Shown piece after piece: positions 1 to 13,611 of a stretch of DNA of 64,000 bases. Made by a program: the position numbers and the translations under genes. The stretch lies in NCBI GenBank assembly GCA_032718865.1, contig JALUTQ010000046.1, forward strand, positions 1,736,001-1,800,000. The letters are read 5' to 3'. Within the stretch, counting starts at the first letter, position 1; every line of letters begins with the position of its first letter. Under the pieces are notes generated by a model. That model was not told where the DNA came from and searched no databases. It was given only the letters and a program-made list of their open reading frames with translations. Source of the DNA: Tilletia caries. Taxonomy: Eukaryota > Basidiomycota > Exobasidiomycetes > Tilletiales > Tilletiaceae.

Positions 1-809
1 ATGCAAGTATGCGTCCCCATGTCGTCCAAGCGGCTGATCTTGACGCGCGAGCCGCTTCCCATCCACACGCGAGCACCCCACAGACAGCTCCCTGTTTTTG
101 CGCCGCATCTGTAGACGATGCGGGTTTTGTCCGACTTCTTGACACCGGGAGAAAAGCCGTTGGCTACTCCATACTCGGTCACAGCATGCTCCGCGTCCTC
201 AAAAGAAGCGAATGTGTCGCCAACGGCGCAAAGGGGCTTTTGAGGTTGTGTGTTTGCCATGATTGCGCAGCGAACGTTCGATATGGTCAGGATGATGAAG
301 GTTTTATGGAGGCAAGACTCAAGAGGGCTACGCGTTGGTTCTACGCGTCGCATCGGGGAGGGCATTCTGTCAAATCGGGCGGAGGAGGGCATTCTGTCCA
401 ATTCGAGCCGAGGGAGGGGGCATTCTGTCAAATTTCACACCGCACGGCCCGCAACCCGAAAGACAAACGTCGCAACTCGCAACCGCTTCCGCAACGCAGG
501 CCGCAGCCAGCATGGTTTGGTTCCTGTTCCTGCAGCCGCCACTGACTCGATGTCTATACTACAGGTCCTCCCTTCCGTGTTCCGGTGTGAAGCGTGAGAA
601 GACAGTCTCTGACTGATCTGACGCCTGGCGTTGGTCCAGCATCCACCCTCCCGACTGACTACCCTGATGCTCTCCAACTTTTAACTGACATCGTACAAAG
701 CTGACCTTCTCCCCGTCCCCCCTTCCTTTCTTTCCGCTTTCCCACACCGCTTCCATTCCATAGTCATCAACTCACGATCGGCAGCCTTACGATCGGTCAT
801 TAATTCACG
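1..809. other. Upstream non-coding stretch with a short triplicated motif
   Basis: No convincing gene. The overlapping short ORFs here are low-complexity and arginine-rich, with no recognisable domain. A motif close to GGCATTCTGTCAAAT occurs three times about 30 bp apart (near 361, 389 and 420). The pyrimidine-rich stretch from about 690 to 809 is probably the promoter and 5' leader of the gene starting at 810. Confidence 0.4.
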
Positions 810-1997
810 ATGCTCCCAACACTCAACTTCACCAAGGTCGCCCTCCTCCTCCTCGCCTCCACCACTCTCCACGCCGTATCAGCCCACCCCTCCATCCTCG
901 AAACCGACACACCCTCCCCCCTAGCCATCCGCGCCACCGGCAAGTACGTCGGCGCAACATGCACCTCCGACGCCGAGTGCTACAGCAAGAACTGCGTTCT
1001 CTACGGCAGCCTCCGTCAGAAGACCTGTCGCCGCCAACCCTCCGGCGGGCCCTGTTTCGAGGCGAACAACTGCGGCTCGAGGTCCTGCGTCCAGGGGCGG
1101 TGCCAGTCTTCGGACCTGAATGGACCGTGCGATACCGTGTCGGATTGTATTGGGACGAGTCTCCTGTGCGACGCGGGTGCGTGTAAGGTCAACCCGAACG
1201 TAGGGCCTACGTCAGCGCCGAACCAGGCGTGTCGCACCGGGTCGGATTGCGCGTCGGAGAGATGTGAAGCTCTCACGTACTGCCTCGACCCGACTGGGAA
1301 AGAAGGGCCGTGCTCATCTTGCTTCCCAGGTACGGGGTTCGATCCGCCTTGCGAACCAGCACCTCTGCACTGCACCCGGCTGCCCCTCGGTGCCAGCTGT
1401 GCGAACAACGGCGACTGTGCCGAAGGATTCTGCCGCTCGGGGACGTGCGCCGTCAGTCAAAGCGGGGACGCCTGTGTATCGGAAGCTCAATGCACGGGTA
1501 CCTCGATCTGCGGCACTCGTGGCACCTGCCACACCCCGGCCAAACGGACCTTGTACACCCAAGATATCTGCGGGGCTGACTCTCAATGCAAGAACGGCCG
1601 GTGTCGCACCGGCTTGAACTTCACCGACGTCTACGACCAGTCCTTCCAGTACACAGGCCAATACACCTATCCCCCGCGATGCGACTATCTCAGCCTCGGC
1701 GAGTCGAACTGCCGAACATACAGCGACTGCACGAGCGGTATCTGCAAGAACGCAGTCTGCGTCCTCGGCGCCGACGGCGATCGATGTCTCTTCAACCAGC
1801 ACTGCGCAAATCTCTGTGGCGCAGATGGGATCTGCCAGCCACTTCCCGCGCAGGGATCCGTCGCTCTCAAGCAGCCTTGTACTGCTGACAACCAGTGCGC
1901 GTCGGGTCGGTGTGATGGCGACTATGGCTTCATCGCCCGGCCGCTGCCTTATGACCCCAGCAAGACTCAGTACGTGATGGACAAGCTCTGCTCGTAA
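810..1997 (+). CDS. Secreted cysteine-rich repeat protein
   Basis: Single-exon ORF of 395 aa. The N-terminus is a clear secretion signal: a short polar start, a hydrophobic core (VALLLLASTTLHAVSA, residues about 10-25) and a likely cut after VSA. The rest is built from repeated cysteine modules of the type C-x-(S/T)-D-x-(D/E)-C-x-S-x-x-C...C, as in TSDAECYSKNC, TGSDCASERC, NNGDCAEGFC, ADSQCKNGRC, TYSDCTSGIC and ADNQCASGRC. This spacing resembles Dickkopf/EGF-like extracellular domains found in basidiomycete secreted proteins. There is no membrane segment after the signal and no GPI-like C-terminus. It is probably a secreted or wall-associated, disulphide-rich protein. No enzyme motif is visible, so the function is unknown. 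Confidence 0.85.
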   Translation: MLPTLNFTKVALLLLASTTLHAVSAHPSILETDTPSPLAIRATGKYVGATCTSDAECYSKNCVLYGSLRQKTCRRQPSGGPCFEANNCGSRSCVQGRCQSSDLNGPCDTVSDCIGTSLLCDAGACKVNPNVGPTSAPNQACRTGSDCASERCEALTYCLDPTGKEGPCSSCFPGTGFDPPCEPAPLHCTRLPLGASCANNGDCAEGFCRSGTCAVSQSGDACVSEAQCTGTSICGTRGTCHTPAKRTLYTQDICGADSQCKNGRCRTGLNFTDVYDQSFQYTGQYTYPPRCDYLSLGESNCRTYSDCTSGICKNAVCVLGADGDRCLFNQHCANLCGADGICQPLPAQGSVALKQPCTADNQCASGRCDGDYGFIARPLPYDPSKTQYVMDKLCS

Positions 1998-2579
1998 GCG
2001 CAGGCGGGTCGGCGGGCTGCAGTCAGGACACGATGTGCATTGCCTGCCAGTCCATGTTCCTCCCCGTTCTTTCATTCTTTATCACGCCTACTATCTCCAA
2101 TCCTTTCAGTCACATTCTTCTCTCATCCTTGCGCTTTCGTGCCTCACTCTCCTCATCGTCCTATCTCCTCGCCTCCGCTCCCTCCTTCCATCGCCGAGAA
2201 GTCTGGGCCATCCTTCTTGGGGCCCTCCTGCGAATGAAGTCACGTTTATTTATTACTTGAAGCAGATAGCGGAAACGACTGCACAGTTTATGCGGGTGTC
2301 AGAAGTAATGTTCTGACCGGGCAATCAGTTTGCACGCTTGAAGAGAGAGTGCACAGTCAGGACCCGGGCCAAGCTGAGATTTCCGCCAATGGGTGCTGCG
2401 AATAGGATGAGAGGGTGTCAGCATCCATCGTCAGTCATCCTCGGCCGGCAGTTTTAATCTTTGTTTCCAGATTTGCTGGTTCAGGTGACGCCTTGTCGAA
2501 GGATCACGCAGGCATCTTGGACGTTCCCTCGGATTCGGAAGGGACATGCACCGTCCGACTGTCTCGCGAAAGGGCGGGT
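1998..2579. other. Intergenic, convergent 3' regions
   Basis: Lies between the end of the secreted-protein gene and the 3' end of TAD2, which comes in on the minus strand. Short frames have no recognisable features; it most likely holds the two 3' untranslated regions. Confidence 0.4.
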
Positions 2580-3628
2580 CTACTGTTGTTGATACATGGA
2601 TACACCAGGGGCTGCAAGGAGGTCCCCCCAAAAAAAGGGGCAGATCAGCTTGAGGGGAGAGTCAAAAGGTGGCAAGAGGCCCAGTAGACCACCGAACGTA
2701 CGTTGTATGTTCGTCTTCAGAACTCGGCGTGCTTTGGTCTTCGGTACGGGAGCTGATTGCAGAAGAAGATGAGTAGAGGAAAAAACGGGGGAGCGGAGGG
2801 GTTCAGCTTGCCAATAATATCCCGTTCTCACCATTCGTATTTTCCGTCATGTAGAACTTGCGTAGGAGCATGATCGCTTCCTCGCGGTAGTACCCTCCTT
2901 CCGACCGATACGGGGGCGAATTGACCAGGGCCGGACTGTGCGAGATCCATCAAGTTCATCAGCCAGCCAGCCAGCCAGCCATGTACCAATAAGAATGGTG
3001 GGAAAGGGGAACACACTCACTCGTCATGAAGGGCCAACACACTCCCATTCCCCCCGAAGCGTTCATTCCCGGCCCCAAAGACGACTCGTCCAATACCGAT
3101 CTCTCGTAATGCAGCGCCGCACATGATGCAAGGCTCGATGGTGACGTAGAGCGTCGTCTCTTGGAAGATGTTCGACCGGTCCGCCGAGTGAGTCGCTGAG
3201 GTAGGATGTAGGCCGAAGTCGGGTCGTTGGGGCGGGAAGCGACGCAGGATCGAATCGATGGCTTCGAGCTCGGCATGTCTTGTTGCCTGCATTCATAAAC
3301 ACCCCGATCATCATTGGAAAGGGAATTCGCAGCAGTTCAGCTCACAACGACCCGTAAATAAAGCAAGACCAGAACTCACATTCATGTACTCGTTCGTCCG
3401 ATTTCTAGCCGCCCCAATGACCTCCACACCGCGAACAAAGACACATCCAACAGGAACTTCCGCATTGTCCATGGCTTCCTGCGCCATACTGATCGCCTCC
3501 TTCATCCATCGTAGATCTTCTTCGGACTGAGATTCGGGAGGGACGTACACCGCGGGCGAGCCTCCGGGCGGCGGGGGTAGGATCGCCGCTGCTGGTGCTG
3601 GCGAAGAAGAGGAGGATGAGGATGTCAT
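2580..3628 (-). CDS. TAD2: tRNA-specific adenosine-34 deaminase, catalytic subunit Tad2
   Basis: Four exons: 3628-3380, 3286-3021, 2935-2832 and 2752-2580, all GT-AG and in phase, giving 263 aa. Tad2 with Tad3 deaminates A34 to inosine in the anticodon wobble position. The zinc-binding deaminase motifs are present: ATRHAELEAID (His ligand and catalytic Glu) at the start of exon 2, and PCIMCGAAL (the two Cys ligands) later in it. Exon 3 carries the family signature GGYYREEAIMLLRKFYMTEN, and exon 4 the basic APVPKTKARRVLK typical of fungal Tad2. The Ser/Pro-rich N-terminal 30 residues are an extension. Another intron near the end of exon 4 (a GTACGT donor just after VLKTNIQ) cannot be excluded, so the last about 45 residues are less certain. 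Confidence 0.88.
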
Positions 3629-4102
3629 ATTGCTGAGTTCGAGGCTGAGCGAGGGTGGGAGAGGGCGCCACGTGGAGTGTAGAATTGTCCGACGCCTGAT
3701 TTGCTCGCCTCGCTCGGCGCTCGCTCGTTCCTCTCTTCCCGAGTTATCCGACTCAGCTTTGCCGCTTTGCCTCGGTCTTCGACCCCCAAAACCAACACCA
3801 AGTTAAAAGGCGGAGTAAGCGGAGAGTTCTTTTGGGACACTGCTGCAGTGCCTGAAAGCTGCCAAAAATTGCGAGTTTGTGTTTTTACGGGCAAGAAGAA
3901 AGTGAAAGCTGAACCCCGGCCGCCCGACCCCCAGGCTTCATCTCGACCCTTCGCTTCGGTGGGGGATTGATGGCCACGACGACAACCAGCTTCAACACAC
4001 CCATCTCGTTTCCACAGCACTTCTATCCCTCACAGTCTCCTCCCGCTCCAAACACCAGTCGCAACTCCACCCCCTCGCCGCACCCACACAATCGCACGAA
4101 CG
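3629..4102. promoter_or_regulatory. Shared divergent promoter region of TAD2 and CYB5
   Basis: A 474 bp gap between two start codons facing away from each other, with pyrimidine-rich tracts near both. It must hold both promoters; no specific operator could be recognised. Confidence 0.5.
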
Positions 4103-4800
4103 ATGTCCGAAGTAGAGAACAAGAAGATCACCCTTGAGGAGCTCAAGAAGCACAGCACCCAGGAGGGTCAGTCCTTCCTTCCCTTTCTTTCCTGCCGCGA
4201 CTATCTCCCCGGTTACTTAACTGGCTAATCCCCCCCCTGTTTTTTGATGCAATTTTCCCCCACAGACCTCTGGCTCCTGATCAATGGCGAGGTATACAAC
4301 GTCAGCTCCTTCATGGACGAGGTGAGTTCTACGCCGATCGCGCGCGCGCTCCGCCACACGAAGCCTCGCTAAACACCCTCTCTCCCTCCTACCCTCCCAC
4401 CTCCCTCCCTCCCCAAAAACCCCACAGCACCCCGGCGGCGACGAAGTCCTCCTCTCCGAAGCCGGCAAAGACGCAACCGAAGCCTTCGAGGACGTCGGCC
4501 ACTCGGACGACGCCCGCAAGCTGCTCCCGCCGCTGAAAGTGGGCGAGATCGAGGGTGGCGCGGTAAAAGCGCATGTGAAGTCGACGGCGACGAGCACGCA
4601 GGCGCAGGCTCCTAATAGCAAGTGAGTCTTTACTTTTTTTTTACCTGGGGCGGTGATTGGACGCGTTTTTGGTTACTGATTCCGTGTGTTTGCTTCTTTT
4701 CTCTCTCGTGTGCGCCCGCGCCCCCTTCAGCCCGCTCTTCATGTTTGTCCCGCTTCTGGCTGTAGCAGCATGGCTCGCATACAAGTACGGCTTCAAGTGA
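4103..4800 (+). CDS. CYB5: Cytochrome b5, tail-anchored (microsomal)
   Basis: Four exons: 4103-4166, 4266-4321, 4428-4621 and 4731-4800 (phases agree), 127 aa. A heme-binding electron carrier for ER desaturases, sterol enzymes and P450s. The b5 core is clear: [23 protein letters not shown] contains the first axial His in HPGG, and [12 protein letters not shown] carries the second. A Ser/Thr/Ala linker leads to a C-terminal hydrophobic anchor ([21 protein letters not shown]) with a short basic tail, as in ER tail-anchored cytochromes b5. Introns interrupt the domain just before the conserved D-x-W-L and before HPGG. Confidence 0.93.
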
Positions 4801-5212
4801 AGCGTCCGTTCTCGACGGCGCGCGCGCGCGCCAGCAATGTACACAGGATCATCACACATCCCTCCCTTCAACGCCACTTTTTCGTGTTTCTCCACCGCCT
4901 TCTCTCCCGTTCGTCTGCAACCTTTTGGACCTTTCCCCCCTTTTTTTTCCCGGCATATCATGAACAACTCATTCAATTGCTTCCACGTCGGACGGACGCG
5001 GGTCTTCTCCAACCCGTCGCACGCGCCCTGCTTTCGCCTTTCGCGTTGAAAGGTCGCGTCGGGGCTGAAGACAGATGGGGCGGAAAGAACCCTGGCTCAA
5101 CATTTTGCCGCCTGTCTGAGAGGTGTCGCGGGGGAAAGGAAGTCTTGCATGCAAATTACGTGTAGGGAGTACATATACAGAGAATGGATGTAGCTTGACA
5201 AGTTTGAGACAA
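4801..5212. other. Convergent 3' untranslated region of CYB5 and the phosphatase gene
   Basis: Pyrimidine-rich, with no ORF showing domain features. The two neighbouring genes point towards each other across it. Confidence 0.4.
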
Positions 5213-7008
<1,796 letters not shown>

Positions 7009-8788
7009 ATGACAGTATTCGGCAAGCTGCAAGAGAAGGCAAAGCAGAAGCTCAGCGACCAGCTCGCAGACCTCAACATTGGCAAGTCTCAGTCTCAGTC
7101 TCAACCTCAGCCTCAGCCTCAGCCTCAGCCTCAGCCAGCCGCCATCGGAGCACAGCCCACGCTCAGACAGCTCTACTCCTTCCGCCAACAGCGCGGCGTC
7201 AACCTCGGCTCCCTCTTCACCCTCGAAGCATGGCTCACCCCGTCCCTCTTCACCAACGCACCCGAAAGCGAAGGCAAGCAGGGCAAGTCCGAGTTCGAAC
7301 TCGTCAAGGGCAACGGCAACGAACAAGCCAAGCACATCCTCGAGAACCACTGGGACCATTTTGTCGATCATGGCGATTGGAAGTGGCTCGTACAGCATGG
7401 CATCAATACCATCCGTCTCCCTGTCTCCTACTACCACGTCCTGCCCGGACACCCAGACGCCGCCGCACGTGATCTCATGAAGGGTACTCCGTATGAGCCT
7501 TACTCCTCCGTCTACGCCGACTGTCTCAACCGCATTCACGCCCTCTTCGACACCGCTGCCAGCCACGGCATCGGCGTCCTGCTCGACCTCCACGGCTGCG
7601 TCGGGCCCCAGAACGACCAGCACCACTCCGGCGTCTCGACCTCCTTCCCCGGTCTCTGGAAGGCAGACAACGCAAAACACCTCCAGCAGCAAGCCATCGA
7701 GATCCTCGTCGTCCTCGCTCGCGAGTTTGCCGATCGACACGAGAACATGGTCGGGATTGAGTTGCTCAACGAGCCTGCGAACGGTCCTTGGCTTGCTAGC
7801 TTCTACGAGCGCGCCTTGCAGGCCTTCGACAAGGCTGGTGTCAGGGCTGACTTGCCTGTTATCGTCAGCGATGCTTGGGCCACTCCCTTCTACTCTACCT
7901 GGCTGAACGATGGCGCGGCGAAGGTGACCAAGAGGCACGTCGCCATCGACTACCACCTCTACCGCTGCTTCACCGAGAAGGACCGCGGCATCGCCATCGA
8001 AGAACAGTGAGTATTCTTCTACCTCCTTCATCGCATCAGCCTTACTGCTCTGACTCATTATGCATTCATATGTCATCCATTCCAGTGCCAACGGTCTCGA
8101 GATCGGCTGCAAAGGAGACGCCTCGGACCGGGGCCAAACCGCCTCCTGGCTCGAAAAGATGTCCAAGCAGGCCCACCGGAACATCATCGTCGGAGAATGG
8201 TCCTCCGCCATGTCCGGCGGTTCCTTCGAATGCTCCGCCCACCACAAGGACGGACACAATGCCCGTCGCGCCGGTCGGACCCGCTGGGGCACCGCCCAAC
8301 TCAACGCCTTCGAAGAGTTCACAGCGGGCAACTTCTTCTGGACCGCTAAGAAGGAGGGCAAGCCCGATGCGGGTTGGTGTCTGTATGGCGCGATTGAGGG
8401 GAACGTCCTACCCGCCCAGTTGGATCCTAATGTGGACTTGCTCTCAGGCTGGGACGCCGGTGCTGCTGCCCAGTTTGGCAAGGACGAGGAAGCGCGCGCG
8501 TGGGAGGGACATAAGTCGTACTGGTCCTCCCGCGGCGGGGACGGCGTGCACGACCGCTTCCGACGCGGTTTCGCCCAGGGTTGGGCGGACTCGACGACCT
8601 TTTGGGAGACGGACGTAGCTGGGCGGAAGGCCAACTTGATTGGGTACACCGGTCGCTGGACCTCCGACCGTGTCGATGCTCTCAAGGCTGGGGAGGGGAA
8701 CCCGAAGGATGCGTGGGAGTATGAGGAGGCGATGAAGCAGGCGCTTACCGCTTGGCGCCGGATGCTCAAGGAGAAGCGACAGAAGTAG
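7009..8788 (+). CDS. Cytosolic GH5 family glucan 1,3-beta-glucosidase-like protein
   Basis: Two exons, 7009-8006 and 8086-8788 (79 bp intron), 566 aa. A retaining GH5 hydrolase resembling the uncharacterised cytoplasmic yeast protein YBR056W. Visible motifs: RGVNLGSLFTLEAWL near the N-terminus, HGINTIRLPVSYYHV, LLDLHGCVGPQN, IELLNEPANGPW (acid/base Glu of NEP), DYHLYRCF and IIVGEWSSAM (nucleophile Glu). There is no signal peptide, so it is probably intracellular, unlike secreted Exg1-type enzymes. A Q/P/S repeat at residues about 25-43 is coded by a CAGCCT-like microsatellite and may vary in length. The natural substrate is unknown; a beta-glucoside or glucan is likely. It is convergent with GPI10, 170 bp apart. 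Confidence 0.88.
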
Positions 8789-8958
8789 AGGCAAACACCC
8801 AAACAACACACCCCAAACGAACATCCCACTTTTCGAATTCTCTGCCCTCCCCACTCTACAATTATTGTACCTAAACTCAAAGTCTACACCAAAGGGGAAT
8901 TGCGCGTCAACGTTTTGTCCTTCCCTCAGGCCTCAGGAAACAGTGAGCATGTATTTCG

Positions 8959-11272
8959 TCATGGCTTGCCCTCTCCCTGCCACCGAAGAACAAGGACGTC
9001 TCCCCACCGGTTCTCATCATCGCTTCCAAACCCGTTCCACAGCCGCTTGACAGTCCCGTACCCCTTCCCCTTCAACAAATCACCCACACTCTCCCCCTCC
9101 TCCTTCCCACCACGACGGTGGCTGAGCGACGTCTCGAAAAGAACGAGGTGGGATGGCCACGTGTGGGACCAGCCGTTGTCGTCGTTGTTCTTCGCTCCTC
9201 CGGCTTGCTCAGGAGACGGTACGGATGGCGAAGGTGGGAAGTGCGGGTCGACGGCGGGCGGGAAGCGGGTGGAGAGGTACTTGAAGGGGTCGTCGAAGAA
9301 GACTCTTGTCTGGTCGCGGTAGGTTTTTAAGTCTTCGTTGCTTTTGGAAGGGGAGGTCGTCAGCATGAGCCTGTGAGGAAGCGTATGACCGATGTGGCAG
9401 GGGGGTTCTGTTGGGAAAATAATACTCACTGTAAAGGCGGTTCGCAACTCAGGAACCACGCCCGCTCTCCATTCCCACTCCCATTCTCACTTCCCATCCC
9501 TTCCCTTCCTCCCTCCAAATGGGGAAGGTGCATCCACGCCTGCCACGGCGTACTATGACACGGCATCAAAAACCCCACACTCCTCACCCCTTCCTCGCCC
9601 CCGCCCTGGGCGTGGAGAAAACGCATCACCTGCATCTGACCGCGCCCATGCGCGAGGAGGAGGTAGGCTGTCAGGGGTACCTGGGCGAGGAGGAGGTACG
9701 GGAGGGGTGGGAGGTTGTTCAGGAGGGTCAGGGCCCAGGGTGGGAGGGCGGACGTTCGGGTTGGTGGTCTTGTGGATGAGGGTGTTGAGGTTGTCGGCTG
9801 TTGATGAATCGTCTGGGGACGAGGTCTTCTCCCACCCACGCAAAGATCCCGCCAAGCTTGCCGAACCTGGAAGCTCAACGTCTGCCGCGTCGTCGTTGCC
9901 GATGTGGTGGAAGGAGGCCGATCATTGCTCCGTTTTAACTCAGCCCGTTCCTGCTCTCCCCTGCGCTGATTGAGAACAACAGCCGCAAAAAGAAGCCAGA
10001 GTGGGCCGAGCTGTTGCAAGAAGCGCCACTCCTTATGTCCCAGCGCACTCATGCAGAGCGTAACCCATGCCGCAGCCCAGGAGAACAGCCTAATCGTCCC
10101 CGGCTCGCGCAGTTCCTCGATCTCGATCTTTACCGAGCCGCGCAAGCCCAGGGTAGAAACGAGCACCCATCCGACGATCACCCACGGCGTGAGCACCGTA
10201 CAGACGACGGGCAGACCCTGGGTGAGGTAGTAATGCGAAGCCGACTGACCATAAAAGAGCGACACCGGCGACTCTCCGAGGACGTTCACTGCCAGGAAGG
10301 AGAGCGGGGTGATCGTAAGTCGACCGTAGAACCAGCTGTCGAGCCCAATCTGGACGACGAGAGAAGCGAGCACGGCGAATATGCACTGGGTGATAATCCG
10401 CGGTGCCTTCGAGGGGGACGAACGCAGAAGCAGCTCGACGCCGAGGAAGATCCACAGGATGGCGGAGGTAGGTCGGATCAGGAAGGTGAGTCCGATGAAG
10501 AAGAGACTCGGGCCGAGGTTGACTTGACGGCGGGAGGAGGCAGAGCTGGACGGCCAGTGGAAGAGGGCTGCGGAGGTGAGGGACGCTTCGAGCGAGTTGG
10601 AGAACGTCCTTGTGGCCGTATGGAGCGCGTACGGACTTGTGCAGGTGAGGACGAGCTGCGAGAGAAAAGAAGCAGGGAGGTTCAGCAACCCTCCCATGGT
10701 GGGAAAGTGAAAGGAATCCCCCCTCCCCTTCGGGCCCCCGACAGAAATCAACTCACGAAGATCCATGCTGTCCGTTCCGAGGTGACCTTCCGTCCCAGGC
10801 GAAAAGCATACCAATCTCCCAACCCAGCAAACACAGCCTGCACAAGTCGCGGTCCCAGCGTCTTTGCAGCCGGAGACAAGGAGGAAAAAAAAAAAAAGAG
10901 TTGTACATCAGAAGGGTATGAGAGAAAACAAGGAGAGTGAAGGCTCACGAGAAGAAAGGTGTCGTCCAGCTTGAGGACCTTCAAAGTCCAGTAGAGAGGC
11001 ACGAAGAGCGAAGGGTACGCAATACTCCGTACCGGCGACCCCACCACGACCGAGTCCCACCACGACACCGCCCCCGTCGCCGTCGCCGCCGCCGCCGCCG
11101 CCGTTGCTCGTCCATCGCGCCACTCCCACGTCGAATAACCATACCCGAACACGATCCGATGCGCGACTTCCAGCGACTGCCAGAACTCGTCTGGTTGGAA
11201 GTACGTCTGCGTCAGGGTTGCGTTCAGCAGACGGAAGGCGATGAGTAGGACCAAGAGGAGTCGGACGGACAT
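8959..11272 (-). CDS. GPI10: GPI mannosyltransferase 3 (Gpi10/PIG-B, GT22)
   Basis: Four exons: 11272-10949, 10861-10757, 10655-9430 and 9370-8959, all in phase, 688 aa. It adds the third mannose to the GPI anchor precursor in the ER lumen, using dolichol-phosphate mannose. The family signature QTYFQPDEFWQSLEVAHR (with the catalytic-type Asp-Glu loop) and FGYGYSTWEW follow the first membrane helix. Later come many hydrophobic helices, an HKEWRF motif (PIG-B/GT22), and a C-terminal domain containing CEPPLQ and FFDDPFKYL. A Ser/Thr/Pro/Arg-rich insert near residues 300-360 is probably a lineage-specific loop. Length is slightly above the family norm because of it. Confidence 0.9.
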
Positions 11273-11600
11273 GACTTCTCTCTCTCTCGCCCTTGGAAAT
11301 TATCGCGTATTTATGGCTCTTGCCTTTGATGATGAGGTCGTGGTCGGGAACATCGAGGAAGGAGCCTCCTCAGGGTCATGCTAACATGCTCATCCGTTAA
11401 CATCATCAGAAGTGACCTTGAAAATCCGTGAGGTGGTGAGGTATATTATTTTCGACAGACGGGCAGGAACTTAGGAAAGAAGAGGGAGAATCAGACGAGT
11501 GAAGATCGAGGAGAATGGTGGGGGATGCAAAGGTGTAGAACAGAGTAGGGAAGAGGAAGTAGAATGGTTGGGCTGCAAAATGCAAGGCGGGTCGATGTAT
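11273..11600. other. Intergenic between GPI10 start and SEC12 end
   Basis: 328 bp holding the GPI10 promoter and the SEC12 3' region (both genes on the minus strand). No further gene seen. Confidence 0.4.
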
Positions 11601-13408
11601 TCAGGACTGCATGAGGGCAAGTCGCTGTTGCAAGATGTATGCAATGATGACGAAGATGAGGGCCAAGAGTACGGTCAGGAGCACCGAGCGCGCTGGTAAA
11701 GGTTGACACAGCGAGGGAGGAAGAACGTCAGCTTCAATCTTGTTTGCCTTGTTAAGTTATTGAGAGGACTCACTGGAAGCTGCGCTCGAGCCAAGCAAGG
11801 CCGAGGGAGGAATCTCGACGACGCGGAGAGTGTTGTCTGCACTCCCGCTGATGAGCGTCCTACCCGAGGGCGAGAGACGAAGGCAAGTCGGCGGAAAGGA
11901 ATGCGCGTCGAGGATGCGAAGGATGGGCTGCATACGAAGAGAAAAAAGGCAAGGAGCTCAAAGTCAAATTCCGCGCCGGGCCGTTCGTGGAAATGGGGAA
12001 ACCCAGAATGCCCCGCCTGACTTACCCTCAACGTCTTCGCGTCCAACACACCCACGCTCAAATCCGAGCAACCATAGGCCAGCAAGCGTCCATCCGCACT
12101 GACGTCAAATGCAGTAATCGGCTTATCCGCCACATGCCGCGTCTGAATCAAATCCCACGTCTCCGCGTTCCAAGCAGAGACGAAGCTCTTCCGCTTCCCC
12201 TTCGCGCCTTTGCCCGCCGAACCAGCGTTGACGACGGTGAAGAGGACCTTCTCGCTCGTCGGGGCGCGACCGAATCGGGCGGCGCGGAAGGTGCACGGAC
12301 CTGCTCCGCCCAGCGCTGGGTTCCGGATGGTCTGTATCTTCAGCGGCCGCTTCACTTTTTCCGTCGCGTCCCCGGCCGTCAAGGAGGAGGAGCCCTCGGC
12401 GGTAGAAGCGGTGGCAGCGGCGGCGCCGGCGGGAGCAGAGGGAGGGGCAGGCGAGGTAGAGAAGACCTTGATCTTTTGCGCTGAGGCGAGGACGAGCTGC
12501 TCGGAGTCGTAGGAGAAGTCGCCGCTGTAGAGTTCTTCGGTGGCCGAGTCTGAGCCGAAAGCGTCGGGAGGCGATTGCCATGCGGGCTTGAGGGAGGGAT
12601 ATGTGTGAAGGGTGAACTGTGGAGAGACGGACCTTACTGATTCAGTCTGTACAATACTGACGCGCATGGTTTTGGCTAGACCTGAGGGTTAACTCACGCT
12701 GCCATCAGTCCCACCAGTGACCAGCAATCTTTCGTCGGGAGAGAAGGTGGAGAATTTCTAAAAAATCTGGGAGAAAGGTCAGCTTTGAAATGCTGGAAAG
12801 CTATACGAGCGGCTTGAGGAGGAGGAGGGACGAACCTGATACTGCTCAGGATCCGTGATGGGCAATGAGGTTGCCGACTTTGTAAAGGTGACAGTAGCAC
12901 TAATAGGACCAGTCAGAAGAGACGTCAGTACTTTCAAAGCAAAGTGTAGGTAGAGCCAAACTCACCTAAGCTCTTCGGACTTCTCCTCCTCCTCCTTCTC
13001 GCCTTTCTTCTCCGCTTCCTTCAATTCGTACTCGAAAACGCGCAGGGATTCGTTCTTGCCTTCCTTGACCTTGTCAGCAGTCGAGTTGATGCCACATACG
13101 AGATTTCCGAGACTCTTGTTCACAGAGAGACACATCGGCGCGTCCTCATCGCGGCTGAGCTCGAGTCGGTTGAGCTCTTTGACCGTCTGCCCAGGTAGGT
13201 CGACCCGGACTGTCCGCTGCGCGCCGGCATAGAAATGAACGGGTCCGTCAGCAGAACTTCATGGAGAAGCGTGGAAGAGACTACTCACAATGGCATTCTT
13301 GACACCGCTTCGACCGGCGCCTCCTCCTCCTGCGTACACGATCACATCTTCTGAGAGGAAGTCGAGCGCGTAGACGGGAAGTTCGGCTTGTACGCTGAAG
13401 TGCTTCAT
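11601..13408 (-). CDS. SEC12: Sec12-type guanine nucleotide exchange factor for Sar1
   Basis: Seven exons: 13408-13289, 13216-12966, 12899-12836, 12757-12698, 12616-12026, 11927-11774 and 11692-11601, phases consistent, 443 aa. WD40 beta-propeller ER protein that loads GTP on Sar1 to start COPII vesicles. The first exon, with VYALDFLSEDVIVYAGGGGAG, matches the K-loop region (yeast Sec12 GGG-x-x-(R/K)-x-G-(V/I)-x-N), here GGAGRSGVKNAI. Propeller repeats include FSPDERLLVTGGTDGS, FDVSADGRLLAYGCSDLSV and LSPSGRTLISGSADNTLRV. The last exon encodes one transmembrane helix (VLLTVLLALIFVIIAYIL) and a short tail. An Ala/Ser-rich loop with runs of Lys/Glu sits between blades. SEC12 is the best match; PREB is the animal equivalent. 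Confidence 0.88.
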
Positions 13409-13611
13409 GCTGCTGTGTGGTCACTTCCTTGTTTGCTTCCAGCGCGCACGAGCCTTGATGTCGAGGTGGAGGACGAGAAGGTCGGGGGAAGCAAGAGGAG
13501 GGGTCCAACCCAACCTGCCTCTCGACCTGACCACGAACGCATACCAGAGCCAGCACCAGAACCCGGACCTTCCCAGCTCAGGCAGATCTACCATCTACAA
13601 CGTGCGCAACC
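13409..13611. promoter_or_regulatory. Divergent promoter shared by SEC12 and CHS5
   Basis: 203 bp between the two ATGs. Both genes act in secretory traffic (COPII budding; exomer export of cell-wall enzymes), so co-regulation is plausible but unproven. Confidence 0.45.

Noticed and set aside
9..545. 178-codon ORF at the window start
   Set aside because: Arg/His/Ser-rich with no domain, three overlapping frames equally open, and it contains the triplicated GGCATTCTGTC motif.
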